From Rhodoplanes serenus (GTDB lineage: Bacteria > Pseudomonadota > Alphaproteobacteria > Rhizobiales > Xanthobacteraceae): a DNA stretch of 36,218 nucleotides. The stretch's first letter is position 1. Every line of letters begins with the position of its first letter. The notes under the pieces were generated by a model. That model was not told the origin of the DNA, did not search any database, and saw nothing but the letters and a program-made list of their open reading frames with translations. Position numbers and translations under genes: made by a program. Shown piece by piece: positions 1-9,204 of the stretch. The stretch spans positions 1-36,218 of the forward strand of contig CAMDFO010000043.1 in NCBI GenBank assembly GCA_945897515.1. Direction: 5' to 3'.

Positions 1-21
1 GGCACACGGCGGGGCATGACG
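1..21. repeat. Truncated end of a paired-hairpin intergenic repeat
   Basis: The first 21 bases match the right end of the repeat at 2492-2573 (bases 2553-2573) at 19 of 21 positions, ending in gggcatgacg. The window edge appears to cut through a third copy of this element just upstream of the alcohol dehydrogenase gene. With only half of one arm visible, hairpin formation cannot be shown. Confidence 0.55.
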
Positions 22-32
22 GGGAGAGGGCG

Positions 33-1175
33 ATGACTCAGCGCGCCAACTGGAATTATCCGACCTCAGTGCGCTTCGGCGCGGGCCGCATCGTGGAACT
101 GCCGGAAGCTGCGAAAGCGGCAGGGATGACGAACCCGCTGTTCGTCACCGACCCCGGCCTTGCCAAAATGTCGATGACGCAGTCGGCCGCGTCGTCGGTC
201 GGCGCGCAGGTCTTTTCCGAGATCAAACAAAACCCCATCGAGGCCAACGTCACGGCAGGTGTCGCTGCATACCGGGCCGGCGAGCATGACGGCGTGATTG
301 CGTTCGGCGGCGGCTCCGCGCTCGACGCCGGCAAGCTGATCGCCTTCATGGCCGGGCAGAACCGGCCGCTGTGGGATTTCGAGGACATCGGCGACTGGTG
401 GATGCGGGCTGACGTCGCCGGCATCGCGCCGGTGGTGGCGGTGCCAACCACCGCCGGCACCGGCTCTGAGGTCGGCCGCGCCGGCGTGGTGACCGACGAG
501 CGCACGCACACAAAAAAAATCATCTTCCATCCGGCGATGATGCCGAAGATCGCGCTGTGCGATCCGGCGCTCACCGTCGGCATGCCGCCGGTCATCACCG
601 CCGGCACCGGCATGGACGCGCTGGCGCATTGCATCGAAGCCTATTGCGCGCCGGGTTATCATCCGCTCGCCGACGGCATCGCCGCCGAGGGCGTGCGGCT
701 GGTGAAGGAGAACCTTGCTCGGGCGGTGAAGCACGGTGACGACCTGGAAGCCCGCGCCAACATGATGGCCGCCGCGGCGATGGGCGCGACCGCGTTCCAG
801 AAGGGGCTCGGCGCGATTCATGCGCTGTCGCATCCGGTCGGCGCGCTCTACGACACGCACCACGGCATGACCAACGGGGTGTTCATGCCCTATGTGCTGG
901 CGTTCAACCGCAAGGCGATCGAGGAGCGCATCAAGCGGCTGTCGGCCTACATCGGGCTGCGGCCGAATTTTCGCGCCTTCCTCGAATGGGTGCTGGCGTT
1001 GCGCGCCGAGATCGGCGTGCCGCATACGCTGGCGGGCCTGAACGTGGGCGACGACAAGATCCAGCAGATCGTGGCGATGGCGCCGGACGATCCGACCGCG
1101 GGCGGCAACCCGGTGACATTCGACAAGCGCGCGGCGCGCACCGTGTTCAGGCGCGCGCTGGAGGGGCGGGTGTGA
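33..1175 (+). CDS. Iron-containing alcohol dehydrogenase
   Basis: A 380-residue group III (Fe-ADH) NAD(P)-dependent dehydrogenase, expected to interconvert an alcohol and an aldehyde in the cytoplasm. The nucleotide-binding GGGSALDAGK is at residues 92-101 and PTTAGTGSE at 138-146. The four metal ligands align with the FucO set: Asp195 and His199 (GMDALAHCIEAY), His263 (IHALSHPVGA) and His277 (DTHHGMTNG). Length is normal for the family. A purine-rich ggggagaggg stretch ends just before the ATG and supports this start. The 3' end overlaps the convergent glycosyltransferase gene by 29 bases, so the two transcripts must overlap. The substrate cannot be told from sequence; proximity to the arsenosugar block is suggestive only. 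Confidence 0.9.
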   Translation: MTQRANWNYPTSVRFGAGRIVELPEAAKAAGMTNPLFVTDPGLAKMSMTQSAASSVGAQVFSEIKQNPIEANVTAGVAAYRAGEHDGVIAFGGGSALDAGKLIAFMAGQNRPLWDFEDIGDWWMRADVAGIAPVVAVPTTAGTGSEVGRAGVVTDERTHTKKIIFHPAMMPKIALCDPALTVGMPPVITAGTGMDALAHCIEAYCAPGYHPLADGIAAEGVRLVKENLARAVKHGDDLEARANMMAAAAMGATAFQKGLGAIHALSHPVGALYDTHHGMTNGVFMPYVLAFNRKAIEERIKRLSAYIGLRPNFRAFLEWVLALRAEIGVPHTLAGLNVGDDKIQQIVAMAPDDPTAGGNPVTFDKRAARTVFRRALEGRV

Positions 1176-1785
1176 GCAGGAAGCCGTAGCCTTCGCGCTT
1201 GAGGCGTTCGAGGTCGGCCGGTGTGTCGACGTCCCAGATCGGCGAAAGCTCGCGCCATTGCAGGCGCAGTGCCGTCATGCGCTGCCGGGTTTCGTCCATC
1301 ACCGTCGCGACGCTCCATTCCATGTCGGTGAACAGCGCCGGCTGCGGCTTATGCAGGCCGACCAACCCATAGCCGCCATCCTCGGCGGGAATGACGACGG
1401 CATCGCCTTCGCGCAACGCGTCCGAAGCCTGGCGCAAAAGCTCCCGCGTCAGAGCCGGACAATCGGTGCCGATGATGAGCGCCGGGCCTTGCGATGCTGC
1501 TGCGGCGGCGAGCATGCGCCGTCCCAGGTCGCCCTCGGGCTGGCGAGCGAGCGCCACGCCGAAGCGATCCGCCATCATATGGAACAGCTCGTGGGTTTCG
1601 TCGGGCGTGCACCATAGCGTCACCGGGCCGATGGCAGCAGCGACTGCGGTCTCGACTGTGCGTTCGATCAGGCGCGCTTGCAGTGCGGCTGCACCCTGCG
1701 CGCCGAGCGCAGGGATCAGCCGCGTCTTGGCGAACCCCTCAATCGGCGCTTTCGCCAGGATCGTGATCGTGACGGCCTCAGCCAT
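1147..1785 (-). CDS. TIGR04282-type glycosyltransferase (DUF2064)
   Basis: A 212-residue GT-A-fold nucleotidyl/glycosyltransferase of the type found beside ArsS and often named an arsenosugar biosynthesis glycosyltransferase. Visible motifs are AKAPIEGFAKTRL (11-23), GTDCP (106-110, DXD-like metal site), EDGGYGLVGL (135-144) and DVDTPADLERL (185-195), which match the family in order. I chose the ATG at 1785 because ATGGCTGA overlaps the upstream gene's stop by 8 bases, a typical translational coupling. An in-frame ATG at 1797 and the longer frame to 1833 would run further into the upstream gene. The function in arsenosugar assembly is inferred from family and neighbours. It overlaps the convergent dehydrogenase gene by 29 bases. 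Confidence 0.85.
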   Translation of the reverse strand: MAEAVTITILAKAPIEGFAKTRLIPALGAQGAAALQARLIERTVETAVAAAIGPVTLWCTPDETHELFHMMADRFGVALARQPEGDLGRRMLAAAAASQGPALIIGTDCPALTRELLRQASDALREGDAVVIPAEDGGYGLVGLHKPQPALFTDMEWSVATVMDETRQRMTALRLQWRELSPIWDVDTPADLERLKREGYGFLLTPAPPARA

Positions 1786-2482
1786 CGCGCGGGACATAGC
1801 CGTAGCGGCGCGCAAGCGCGGCGGGCTCGGCACCGAAGAAATAAGCCAGCCGCAGCCGCCACATCAGCAGGATGGTGCGGAGAACGCCGCCTCGCTCCCA
1901 GCGCCGGCCCGAAGTGACCACGCGCGCCGCCAGGCACAGCGGCCTGCCGATGCGCTTGAGGCGTTTGGACAGCGCGATGTCCTCCATCAGCGCCTGATCG
2001 GGGAAGCCGCCGGCCTGGGTGAACGCCCTGCGGGTGACGAACATTGCCTGGTCGCCGGTGGCGATGCCGGTGATCTGGGAACGCCAGTTCATCATGCCGG
2101 CGACGAGCGCGAGCAGCGGGTTGCTGCTATCGATTTGCACGTCGAAGCGTCCCCATTGCCAGATCGAGGCGTTTTCCTTGGTCAGCGCGTTCAGAAGCAG
2201 TTCGTCGGCATGCGGCGGCAGCCGCGTGTCGGCATGCAGGAACAGCAGCACGTCGCCGCGCGCCGCCTCTGCGCCCGCATTCATTTGTACGGCGCGGCCG
2301 CGCGGCGCATGGAGCACACGGTCGGCATGGGGCCGGGCGAGTTCGACGGTGGTGTCGCTGCTGCCGCCGTCCACCACAATCACCTCGACGCCGCGCCGGC
2401 GAAACGGCGCGAGTGCGGCGAGCGCATCGGCGATGCCGGCGGCTTCGTCGAACACGGGAACGATGATGGAGAAGCGCGGCAT
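1778..2482 (-). CDS. TIGR04283-type family 2 glycosyltransferase
   Basis: A 234-residue GT2 glycosyltransferase. It starts with the classic FSIIVPVFDE strand (residues 4-13) and shows DGGSSD (38-43), the metal-binding LHAD (82-85), GDQAMFV (143-149) and MEDIALSKRL (166-175). This is the compact type found with ArsS, annotated as an arsenosugar biosynthesis glycosyltransferase. The open frame continues upstream to 2821, but that extra part is a translation of the hairpin repeat and the tail of arsS, so the ATG at 2482 is the real start. It is followed with an 8-base overlap by the TIGR04282 gene. Transfer of a sugar or phospho-ribosyl group to an arsenical is an inference from context. Confidence 0.87.
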   Translation of the reverse strand: MPRFSIIVPVFDEAAGIADALAALAPFRRRGVEVIVVDGGSSDTTVELARPHADRVLHAPRGRAVQMNAGAEAARGDVLLFLHADTRLPPHADELLLNALTKENASIWQWGRFDVQIDSSNPLLALVAGMMNWRSQITGIATGDQAMFVTRRAFTQAGGFPDQALMEDIALSKRLKRIGRPLCLAARVVTSGRRWERGGVLRTILLMWRLRLAYFFGAEPAALARRYGYVPRDG

Positions 2483-2491
2483 TCTCACCCT

Positions 2492-2573
2492 CGTCATGGC
2501 CGGGCTTGTCCCGGCCATCCACGCCTTGCTTGGCGCCAAGACGTGGATGCCCGGCACAAGGCCGGGCATGACG
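2492..2573. repeat. Paired-hairpin (BIME-like) intergenic repeat, copy B
   Basis: Two 32-base arms, 2492-2523 and 2542-2573, lie in inverted orientation. Each arm forms its own hairpin: atggccggg/cccggccat with loop cttgt, and atgcccggc/gccgggcat with loop acaag, each with a 9-bp stem. The loops are complementary to each other. Its six-frame translation gives the familiar LVPGIHV / MAGTSPAMT strings that contaminate Rhizobiales gene calls. It lies between arsS and the TIGR04283 gene and could terminate or stabilise mRNA there. Confidence 0.9.
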
Positions 2574-2592
2574 GGGATGGAGCGGAGATCAT

Positions 2593-3633
<1,041 letters not shown>

Positions 3634-3646
3634 GTGAGACTATCCC

Positions 3647-3729
3647 CGTCATGCCCGGCCTTGTGCCGGGCATCCACGTCTTGGCTGGAGAGTAAGACGT
3701 GGATGGCCGGGACAAGCCCGGCCATGACG
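3647..3729. repeat. Paired-hairpin (BIME-like) intergenic repeat, copy C
   Basis: The arms at 3647-3678 and 3698-3729 are the same two arms as in the copy at 2492-2573, but the whole element is inverted: its left arm equals the reverse complement of the other copy's right arm, base for base. Both arms keep perfect 9-bp stems. Only the central spacer (about 19 bases) differs. It fills the gap between the DUF3750 gene and arsS. Confidence 0.92.
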
Positions 3730-3754
3730 TTGAGAGAGTGTGCCGTGATGACAG

Positions 3755-4561
3755 CTACTTCGGCACCGGCATGGCGGTCGCGCTCATGCCGTCGAAGCCG
3801 ATCCGGCCAAATCCGGGGATTTTGACCGCGGGATTGCGCACATCGAGGCCGGCGACGAAACCGCCGATGTTCAGCTCAAAACCTTCCACCCACGCGACCT
3901 TCAGGCCAAGCACGCCATAAAGATTGAGCTCCAGCCCGGTGCCGCTGTCGGTCAATCCCGCGTAGGGCCCGGGACGGTAATCGCGGCCGATCGCGTTGGG
4001 CGGCATGGTGACGCCGACCTCGGGCACGGCGCGCAGCACGGTGGCGACGAAGGTGTTGCTGTTCGGCCCCGGCCACAGCCGATAGTCGCCGTCGTTGGCG
4101 AAGCTGTACGCCTTGATGGCTGCGTCGATCTTCGGGATGAGCTTTTCCGCCTCGTCGCCCTTGATGTCGGCGATGACGCTCGGGTGATCGCCGTACCAGC
4201 GGCCATCGGGCGCGCGCATGTTTTCGCGCACCGGCGTGCCCCAGCCGACCACGTCGTAGCGCCGCCAGGTGGTGGCGTTCGCAGCCTTGACCACGACCCA
4301 GGAATGAACGGCGACGGCTCCCTTGAGCCCGCCGGTGCGGCCCGACAGCACCAGCAGGCGCGCCTCGGGATGGTCCTTCGCCGCCGGCAGGCTGCCGATG
4401 CTGGACCAGTCCGCGGTGCGCCAGCTTCCCGAGCCGCCCTGATAGGCGTAAAGCCCGGCGCGGGCTGCGATCGGCAACAGGAACAGCGCAAGAATGATGA
4501 GCACGAGCGTTCTTCGGCTTCGGCGGCGGCGGGGGGATACGGAGGGGTCGGCGGTTGTCAT
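3755..4561 (-). CDS. DUF3750 domain protein, membrane-anchored
   Basis: A 268-residue protein with an Arg-rich N-terminus (RRRRSRR, 11-17) and one hydrophobic segment (about 18-36), then a globular part expected in the periplasm. Conserved-looking motifs are AVHSWVVVK (84-92), RYDVVGWG (101-108), WYGDHP (122-127) and WPGPNSNTF (163-171), which fit the uncharacterised DUF3750 family. The HSW and NSNTF pair recalls permuted papain-like folds, but there is no obvious catalytic cysteine. The gene lies upstream of arsS on the same strand, separated by a hairpin repeat, and is divergent from the asparaginase gene. The biochemical role is unknown. Confidence 0.75.
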   Translation of the reverse strand: MTTADPSVSPRRRRSRRTLVLIILALFLLPIAARAGLYAYQGGSGSWRTADWSSIGSLPAAKDHPEARLLVLSGRTGGLKGAVAVHSWVVVKAANATTWRRYDVVGWGTPVRENMRAPDGRWYGDHPSVIADIKGDEAEKLIPKIDAAIKAYSFANDGDYRLWPGPNSNTFVATVLRAVPEVGVTMPPNAIGRDYRPGPYAGLTDSGTGLELNLYGVLGLKVAWVEGFELNIGGFVAGLDVRNPAVKIPGFGRIGFDGMSATAMPVPK

Positions 4562-4624
4562 GCGAGTCGAGTATAAATGGTTCGCGACTGAAACATGGCA
4601 AGGCGGCAGAGCGCCACATTAACA

Positions 4625-5653
4625 ATGGGTAATCCCGTCCTTGTCGAGGTTTGGCGCGGCGCCATGGTGGAGAGCCGCCACACCGGCGCCGTCGCGGTTG
4701 TGGATTCCGCAGGCCGGAGCGTGCTGGCGCTCGGCGAGGTCGAGCGGCCGGTCTATCCGCGTTCGGCCATCAAGGCGTTGCAGGCGCTGCCTCTGGTCGA
4801 GTCCGGCGCCGCCGACCGCTACGGCCTGGGCTCTGAGGAACTGGCGCTGGCCTGCGCCTCGCATGGCGGCGAGCCCGGCCATGTCGCGACCGCCGCCAAA
4901 ATGCTGGCGCGCGCCGGCCTCGATCCGGCCGCGCTCCAATGCGGCGCGCATTGGCCGATCCACCAGCCGTCCGCCCAGTTGCTGGCCCGCTCGGGCGGCG
5001 CAGCCACGGCGCTGCACAACAATTGCTCGGGCAAGCATGCCGGCTTTCTCTGCACCGCCTGCGCGATGGAGACCGATCCCGGCCGCTATATCGAGCCCAG
5101 CCACCCGGTGCAGCGCGAGGTGCGGGCGACCCTCGAAAACCTGAGCGGCGCGGTGCTGTCGGAGGATGTCTGCGCCATCGACGGCTGCTCGGTTCCCACT
5201 TGGGCGATGCCGCTGTCGGCGCTGGCGCGGGCGTTCGCGCGGTTCGGCACCGGGCAGGGATTGTCGCCCGGCCGAGCTCAGGCCGCGGCGCGGCTTCGCG
5301 CCGCCTGCGCCGCGCATCCATGGCATGTCGCCGGCACCGGACGATTCTGCACGGCGGTAATGGAGGCATTCGGCGCGCGGGCGTTCGTCAAGACTGGCGC
5401 CGAGGGCGTGTTCTGTGCGGCGTTGCCGGAGCAGGGGCTCGGCATCGCGGTGAAATGCGACGATGGCGCGGGCCGTGCGGCCGAAGTGGCGGTGGCGGCA
5501 ACAATCGCGCGTTTTCTTTCGTCCGATGCCGACCGCGCTGCGCTGGCGCGGTTCGTGCGGCCGCGCCTGAAGAACTGGAATGGCATCGCGGTCGGCGAGA
5601 TCCGGCCCGCGGCGGCGGTGGCCGACGAAAAGACGTCTCTCTCCCGGGGTTGA
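4625..5653 (+). CDS. L-asparaginase II, ReAV/thermolabile class
   Basis: A 342-residue asparaginase of the Rhizobium etli class 3 type (Pfam asparaginase_II), hydrolysing L-asparagine to aspartate and ammonia. Counting from the ATG at 4625, the key residues fall one position before those published for ReAV: Ser47 and Lys50 (RSAIK), Ser79 (ASHGG), Cys134 and Lys137 (NNCSGKHAGF) and Cys188 (DGCSVP). The last three form the zinc site in ReAV. This agreement, and the family start NPVLVEV, argue for 4625 rather than the in-frame ATG at 4595. Neither start has a strong ribosome binding site. It is transcribed divergently from the DUF3750 gene. Unlike the bacterial class 1 and 2 enzymes it is not exported. 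Confidence 0.9.
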   Translation: MGNPVLVEVWRGAMVESRHTGAVAVVDSAGRSVLALGEVERPVYPRSAIKALQALPLVESGAADRYGLGSEELALACASHGGEPGHVATAAKMLARAGLDPAALQCGAHWPIHQPSAQLLARSGGAATALHNNCSGKHAGFLCTACAMETDPGRYIEPSHPVQREVRATLENLSGAVLSEDVCAIDGCSVPTWAMPLSALARAFARFGTGQGLSPGRAQAAARLRAACAAHPWHVAGTGRFCTAVMEAFGARAFVKTGAEGVFCAALPEQGLGIAVKCDDGAGRAAEVAVAATIARFLSSDADRAALARFVRPRLKNWNGIAVGEIRPAAAVADEKTSLSRG

Positions 5654-5715
5654 TTCAAGTCAAAGCGCCCGATCCCGCTTCGGTCGATGTTGATCATCGA
5701 GAAAGTGAGGATTCG

Positions 5716-6111
5716 ATGCAAATTTCAAAAAATATCTTAGCCGGTGCGCTGGTGAGCGCGGCGGTGCTGATGTCCCAGGCGCCTGCTTCGGCAACGCCGC
5801 TTGGTGCGGCGGCCGGTTCGACCCATTGGATCGCCGGCGCGGAGTCCGACATCGTTCAGGTGCAGGCTCGCGGACGTCGCGGCGGCGGTGCCGGACCGGT
5901 CCGTGGCGCGCGTGGCGGTCGCGGTGGTGGCAGAGGTGATGCGGGTGCGGCGGCGGCGATCGGCGTGATCGGCATTATCGGCGGGATGATCGCCGCGGAT
6001 GCCATGCGGCGCCAGGAGGCGGCTTCGTACTGCGCTTCGCGGTTCCGGTCCTATGACCCGCAAACGGGGACGTATGTTGGCCGCGACGGCCGCCGGCGTC
6101 CGTGCCCCTGA
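5716..6111 (+). CDS. BA14K-like small exported protein
   Basis: A 131-residue protein with a signal peptide (about 1-27, ending in ASA), a Gly/Arg-rich middle (RGRRGGG...RGGRGGGRG, about 52-75), a hydrophobic stretch (about 78-96, AAAIGVIGIIGGMIA) and a C-terminal CASRFRSYDPQTGTYVG motif typical of BA14K-like proteins of Rhizobiales (lectin-like, immunoreactive in Brucella). A gtgagg ribosome binding site stands 5 bases before the ATG. A second small exported protein follows after 45 bases, probably in one transcript. The Gly/Arg-rich linker between signal and motif is unusually basic and may be disordered. Confidence 0.8.
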   Translation: MQISKNILAGALVSAAVLMSQAPASATPLGAAAGSTHWIAGAESDIVQVQARGRRGGGAGPVRGARGGRGGGRGDAGAAAAIGVIGIIGGMIAADAMRRQEAASYCASRFRSYDPQTGTYVGRDGRRRPCP

Positions 6112-6156
6112 CGCAGACATTCCCCGCAATGAACAGATCACAGAAGGAGGAACGAC

Positions 6157-6411
6157 ATGCATAAGACCTTGCTCGCTGCCGTTGCCGCGGCGGCCGTTGC
6201 GGCGGCCGGCTCGCTGGTGTCTCAGCGCGCGGACGCGATGACCGTCGGTACGGCTTCCGGCATTCAAGCCGCTGCTGCCGACACCGGCATGATCGAAGAT
6301 GTCGCCTACGTCTGCCGGCATCGCGGCTACAGCAGCCGCCGCGTCTGCTACTGGACGCCGGGACCGCGCCCCAGGCCGTGGCGCTATCGCGACCGGCGCG
6401 GCCGGCGCTAG
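6157..6411 (+). CDS. Small exported basic protein, unknown function
   Basis: An 84-residue protein preceded by a very strong ribosome binding site (aggagg, 7 bases before the ATG). It has an Ala-rich signal peptide (about 1-27), then VCRHRGYSSRRVCYW with two cysteines that could form a disulfide, and an Arg/Pro-rich tail. I do not recognise a named family; similar short secreted proteins are common in Bradyrhizobium relatives. It follows the BA14K-like gene and is followed by a terminator-like hairpin, so the two look like a small operon of envelope proteins. Confidence 0.75.
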   Translation: MHKTLLAAVAAAAVAAAGSLVSQRADAMTVGTASGIQAAAADTGMIEDVAYVCRHRGYSSRRVCYWTPGPRPRPWRYRDRRGRR

Positions 6412-6467
6412 TAATTCCTCGATCACCTGGACGTCGCCCGATACCCCGACCCTGCGTCCAGGGAGAG

Positions 6468-6497
6468 TGGCCCCGGTTCTTCCCGCCGGGGCCATTT
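6468..6497 (+). terminator. Rho-independent terminator-like hairpin
   Basis: A perfect 9-bp stem, tggccccgg (6468-6476) and ccggggcca (6486-6494), with a 9-base loop followed by ttt. It would end the two-gene transcript of small exported proteins. The T run is short, so termination efficiency is uncertain. Confidence 0.65.
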
Positions 6498-6624
6498 GCG
6501 TTCGGCAGGAGCGCGGCGTTTGGCTTCGCTGACGCTTTCGGGCTGTGACGAAATCGCAAATGCGTTTGGGTTGCCGCGTCGCTATACTCTGCTAGCGGAC
6601 ATCCGGCCGGCAGGGGAGACCATC

Positions 6625-7647
6625 ATGAGAGCGGCACCTCGTATCGGCGCCATCGTTGCGCTGTTCGCCCTTGCCCAACCAGCCTGGGCCGACGAGATCA
6701 GCGATTTCTACAAGGGGCGGACAGTTTCGATCGTGGTCGGCCACCAGGTCGGGACCGGTTTCGACATCTATGCCCGCCTGCTGGCGCCGCATCTGAGCCG
6801 GCATATCCCGGGCAATCCCACCGTCATTGTGCAGAACATGGTGGGCGCGAGTGGCATCACCGCGGCCAACTGGCTCAGCAGCGTGGCACCCAAGGACGGC
6901 ACCGTGATGGCGACTTTCGTGCACACGGTTCCGTACGAGCCAATCTTCGGCAACGACAAGGCGCAGTACGACCCGGCGAAGCTGACCTGGATCGGCAACA
7001 TGGAAGAGAGCACCGGGATGTGCGGGGTGACCAAAGCCTCCGGCATCGCGACGTTCGAAGACCTGCTGGCCAAGGAAGCGATCTTCGGTGCGACCGGCGC
7101 CACCGGTCCGCTCGGCACGTTCGCGCAGGCGGTCAAAAACCTGGTCGGCGCCAAGCTGAAGGTGGTGTACGGCTACAAGGGCTCCGCCGATGTGAAGCTC
7201 GCGATGAACCGCGGCGAGGTGCAGGGCATCTGCGGCTTGCCGATCTCAACGGTGAAATCGTTCTGGGGCGACGAATTCCGGACCGGCGAGTTCAAGCCGA
7301 TCATCCAGCTCAGCGGCAAGCCCCATGCGGAGCTCAAAGGCATCCCGCATGTCGACCGCTACGCCAAGACCGACGAGGATCGCCAGGTGTTCGGGCTGAT
7401 CTTCGGCGCGCAGACGCTCGGGCGCGTCTACGTGTCGCCGCCCGGCCAGCCGGCGGCGCGCACCAAGGCGATGCGCGACGCCATGATGGCGACCATGAAG
7501 GACGAAAAATTCCTGGCGGACGCGGTCAGGGCAAAGATCGACATCGAGCCGATGACCGGCGAGGAGGTCGCCGCGTTCATCGCCAAATCGTCGGCGGTGT
7601 CGCCGGCGGTGATTGCGCGCGCCAAGCAGGCATTCAGCAGGAATTAG
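6625..7647 (+). CDS. Bug/TctC-family periplasmic substrate-binding protein
   Basis: A 340-residue exported binding protein with a signal peptide ending at about residue 22 (AWA|DE). The mature part has DFYKGRTVSIVVGHQVG, YARLLAPHLSRHIPGNP and NMVGASGI, the hallmarks of the tripartite tricarboxylate transporter receptor family (the DFYKGK subgroup). It belongs to the same subgroup as the protein at 23731-24762. Start at 6625 because of the cagggg ag ribosome binding site and the signal peptide; the upstream extension of the frame runs through the terminator. No TctA/TctB genes are nearby, so it must use a distant permease or act as a sensor. It ends one base before the convergent Bug gene. The ligand is unknown, probably a carboxylate. 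Confidence 0.85.
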   Translation: MRAAPRIGAIVALFALAQPAWADEISDFYKGRTVSIVVGHQVGTGFDIYARLLAPHLSRHIPGNPTVIVQNMVGASGITAANWLSSVAPKDGTVMATFVHTVPYEPIFGNDKAQYDPAKLTWIGNMEESTGMCGVTKASGIATFEDLLAKEAIFGATGATGPLGTFAQAVKNLVGAKLKVVYGYKGSADVKLAMNRGEVQGICGLPISTVKSFWGDEFRTGEFKPIIQLSGKPHAELKGIPHVDRYAKTDEDRQVFGLIFGAQTLGRVYVSPPGQPAARTKAMRDAMMATMKDEKFLADAVRAKIDIEPMTGEEVAAFIAKSSAVSPAVIARAKQAFSRN

Positions 7648-7648
7648 G

Positions 7649-8608
7649 TTACTCCACGCTGATCCCGGTGGCGCGGATCATCTTGCCCCAGCTCTCGATC
7701 GAATTTTTCAGGAACGGTCCGGTTTCCGCAAGCGGCATCTGGTTCGGGCCGTAACCGAGCGTGCGCAGCCGTGCATTGACGACGGGCTTCGCCACCGCCG
7801 CGTTCACCGCGGCGTTGATCTTCGCGCAGATGTCGTCCGGCGTCTTGGCGGGTGCGAGCACGCCGATCCAGCCTTGGATTTCCAGGCCTGGGAAACCCGC
7901 TTCGCTGAGCGTCGGAACGTCGGGGAGCGCCTCGTGGCGCTTGGCGCCGGTCACCGCCAGCCCGCGCAGCACGCCCTGCCGGATGTGCGGCACGAATTCG
8001 GAGTTCGGGCCGGACACGATATCGAGGTGCTTGCCCAGCAGCGCGTTGAGCGCGGGCGCACCGCTCTGGAACGGCACCGTAACCACCTGCACCTTTGCCG
8101 CGATCTTTAGCACGTATTCGGAAACGATGCGCGCCGACGAGCCACCGAAGCCGGCGTTGACCGGTTTGGTCTTCGCGGCCTCCAGAAATTCCGTAAGGCT
8201 GCGTGCCGGGTTGTCGGCGTTGACCACCAGCCCCTGGCTGTCGATCGCGGCAAAGGCCACGGCGCGAAGCTCCTCGGTGGCGTAGCCGGGGTTTTTATAG
8301 AGCGTCTGGTTGATGGCGTAGCTGTTGCCGGTGAACAGCAGTGTGTAGCCGTCGGGCGCTGCGCTCGCGACCAGCTTGGCGGCGATGTTGGAGCCGGCGC
8401 CGGGGCGGTTGTCGACCAGGGCCTGAAATCCCTGCTCGTTGAGTTCCTGCGCGACCATGCGCGCCAGCACATCGACGCCGCCGCCCGGCGCGAAGCCGAC
8501 AATCAGGCTGATCTTGCGGTTTGGAAAGTCCGATTGGGCCGAAACCGGTGCCGGCAGTCCGAGAACGAGGATAGCGGCGATCGCGAACATGACGCGGTAG
8601 AACTGCAT
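7649..8608 (-). CDS. Bug/TctC-family periplasmic substrate-binding protein
   Basis: A 319-residue protein with a signal peptide (about 1-24, ending VSA) and typical Bug motifs: FPNRKISLIVGFAPGGGVDVLARM, NRPGAGSNIAA, APDGYTLLF and LPDVPTLSEAGFPG. It lies 26 bases downstream of the thiamine-diphosphate decarboxylase small genes on the same strand, so it is probably their partner in catabolism of one organic acid. The spacer contains a G-rich ribosome binding site (ggggg cgg). Bug proteins usually bind di- or tricarboxylates and related acids; the enzyme pair suggests a 2-oxo-acid or a precursor of one, which is inference. The stop codon is one base from the stop of the convergent Bug gene. Confidence 0.88.
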   Translation of the reverse strand: MQFYRVMFAIAAILVLGLPAPVSAQSDFPNRKISLIVGFAPGGGVDVLARMVAQELNEQGFQALVDNRPGAGSNIAAKLVASAAPDGYTLLFTGNSYAINQTLYKNPGYATEELRAVAFAAIDSQGLVVNADNPARSLTEFLEAAKTKPVNAGFGGSSARIVSEYVLKIAAKVQVVTVPFQSGAPALNALLGKHLDIVSGPNSEFVPHIRQGVLRGLAVTGAKRHEALPDVPTLSEAGFPGLEIQGWIGVLAPAKTPDDICAKINAAVNAAVAKPVVNARLRTLGYGPNQMPLAETGPFLKNSIESWGKMIRATGISVE

Positions 8609-8634
8609 GGTCCGCCCCCAATGGTACCGTCGAA

Positions 8635-9204
8635 TTACCCCGCCCGGATCGCGTCCTTGAACGCCTGTCGCACCGCCGGGCCGTGGATGCGATTGTAGTC
8701 GCGCTGCTGCGGGCCGCTTGGCTCGACCTTGAGGGTGATGAACACCGGTCCGGTCTCCGACAGGATCGCACCGGCCTGCTGTTCGAAATTTTTCAGGTCG
8801 GAGAATTCGTAAACGCTGCGATAGCCGGCCGAACGCGCCAGCCCGGCGAAGCTCACCGCGCCCAGGCCCGGAATCGGGTGTCCGCCATTGGCCTCGTAGG
8901 TGCCGTTCTCGCAGACGAAATGGAAGAAGTTCTTCGGCGCGAGCGCCGCGGCCGTTACCAGCGTGCCGATGTTCATGAGCAGGCTGCCATCGCCGTCGAG
9001 CACGATGACGCGCTTGTCCGGCCGGCCGAGCGCGAGGCCAAGACCATGCGATGAGGCAAGCCCCATCGCACCGTGCGCCGTGTAGTTCAGCGGGTTCGGA
9101 CGGATATCGAGCCAGTCGAAGGCGGTCGAATAGACCGGCAGCACGATGTCGGCGTCGGTGACGTGACGCGCCAGCGCCTTGAGGCAGACGTCGCGTTTCA
9201 TCAT
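8635..9204 (-). CDS. TPP-dependent decarboxylase, C-terminal-domain subunit
   Basis: A 189-residue protein equal to the thiamine-diphosphate (PP) domain only. The diphosphate/Mg motif begins at GDGSLLMNIG (71-80) and ends near ENGTYEANGG (99-108). It resembles the beta subunit of sulfopyruvate decarboxylase (ComE) and the C-terminal half of phosphonopyruvate decarboxylase. Together with the next gene upstream it would form a complete two-chain decarboxylase of a 3-carbon 2-oxo acid bearing an acidic group. The start ATG overlaps the partner's stop as ATGA (4 bases), so the subunits are translationally coupled. The true substrate (sulfopyruvate, phosphonopyruvate or other) is not determinable here. 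Confidence 0.83.
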   Translation of the reverse strand: MMKRDVCLKALARHVTDADIVLPVYSTAFDWLDIRPNPLNYTAHGAMGLASSHGLGLALGRPDKRVIVLDGDGSLLMNIGTLVTAAALAPKNFFHFVCENGTYEANGGHPIPGLGAVSFAGLARSAGYRSVYEFSDLKNFEQQAGAILSETGPVFITLKVEPSGPQQRDYNRIHGPAVRQAFKDAIRAG

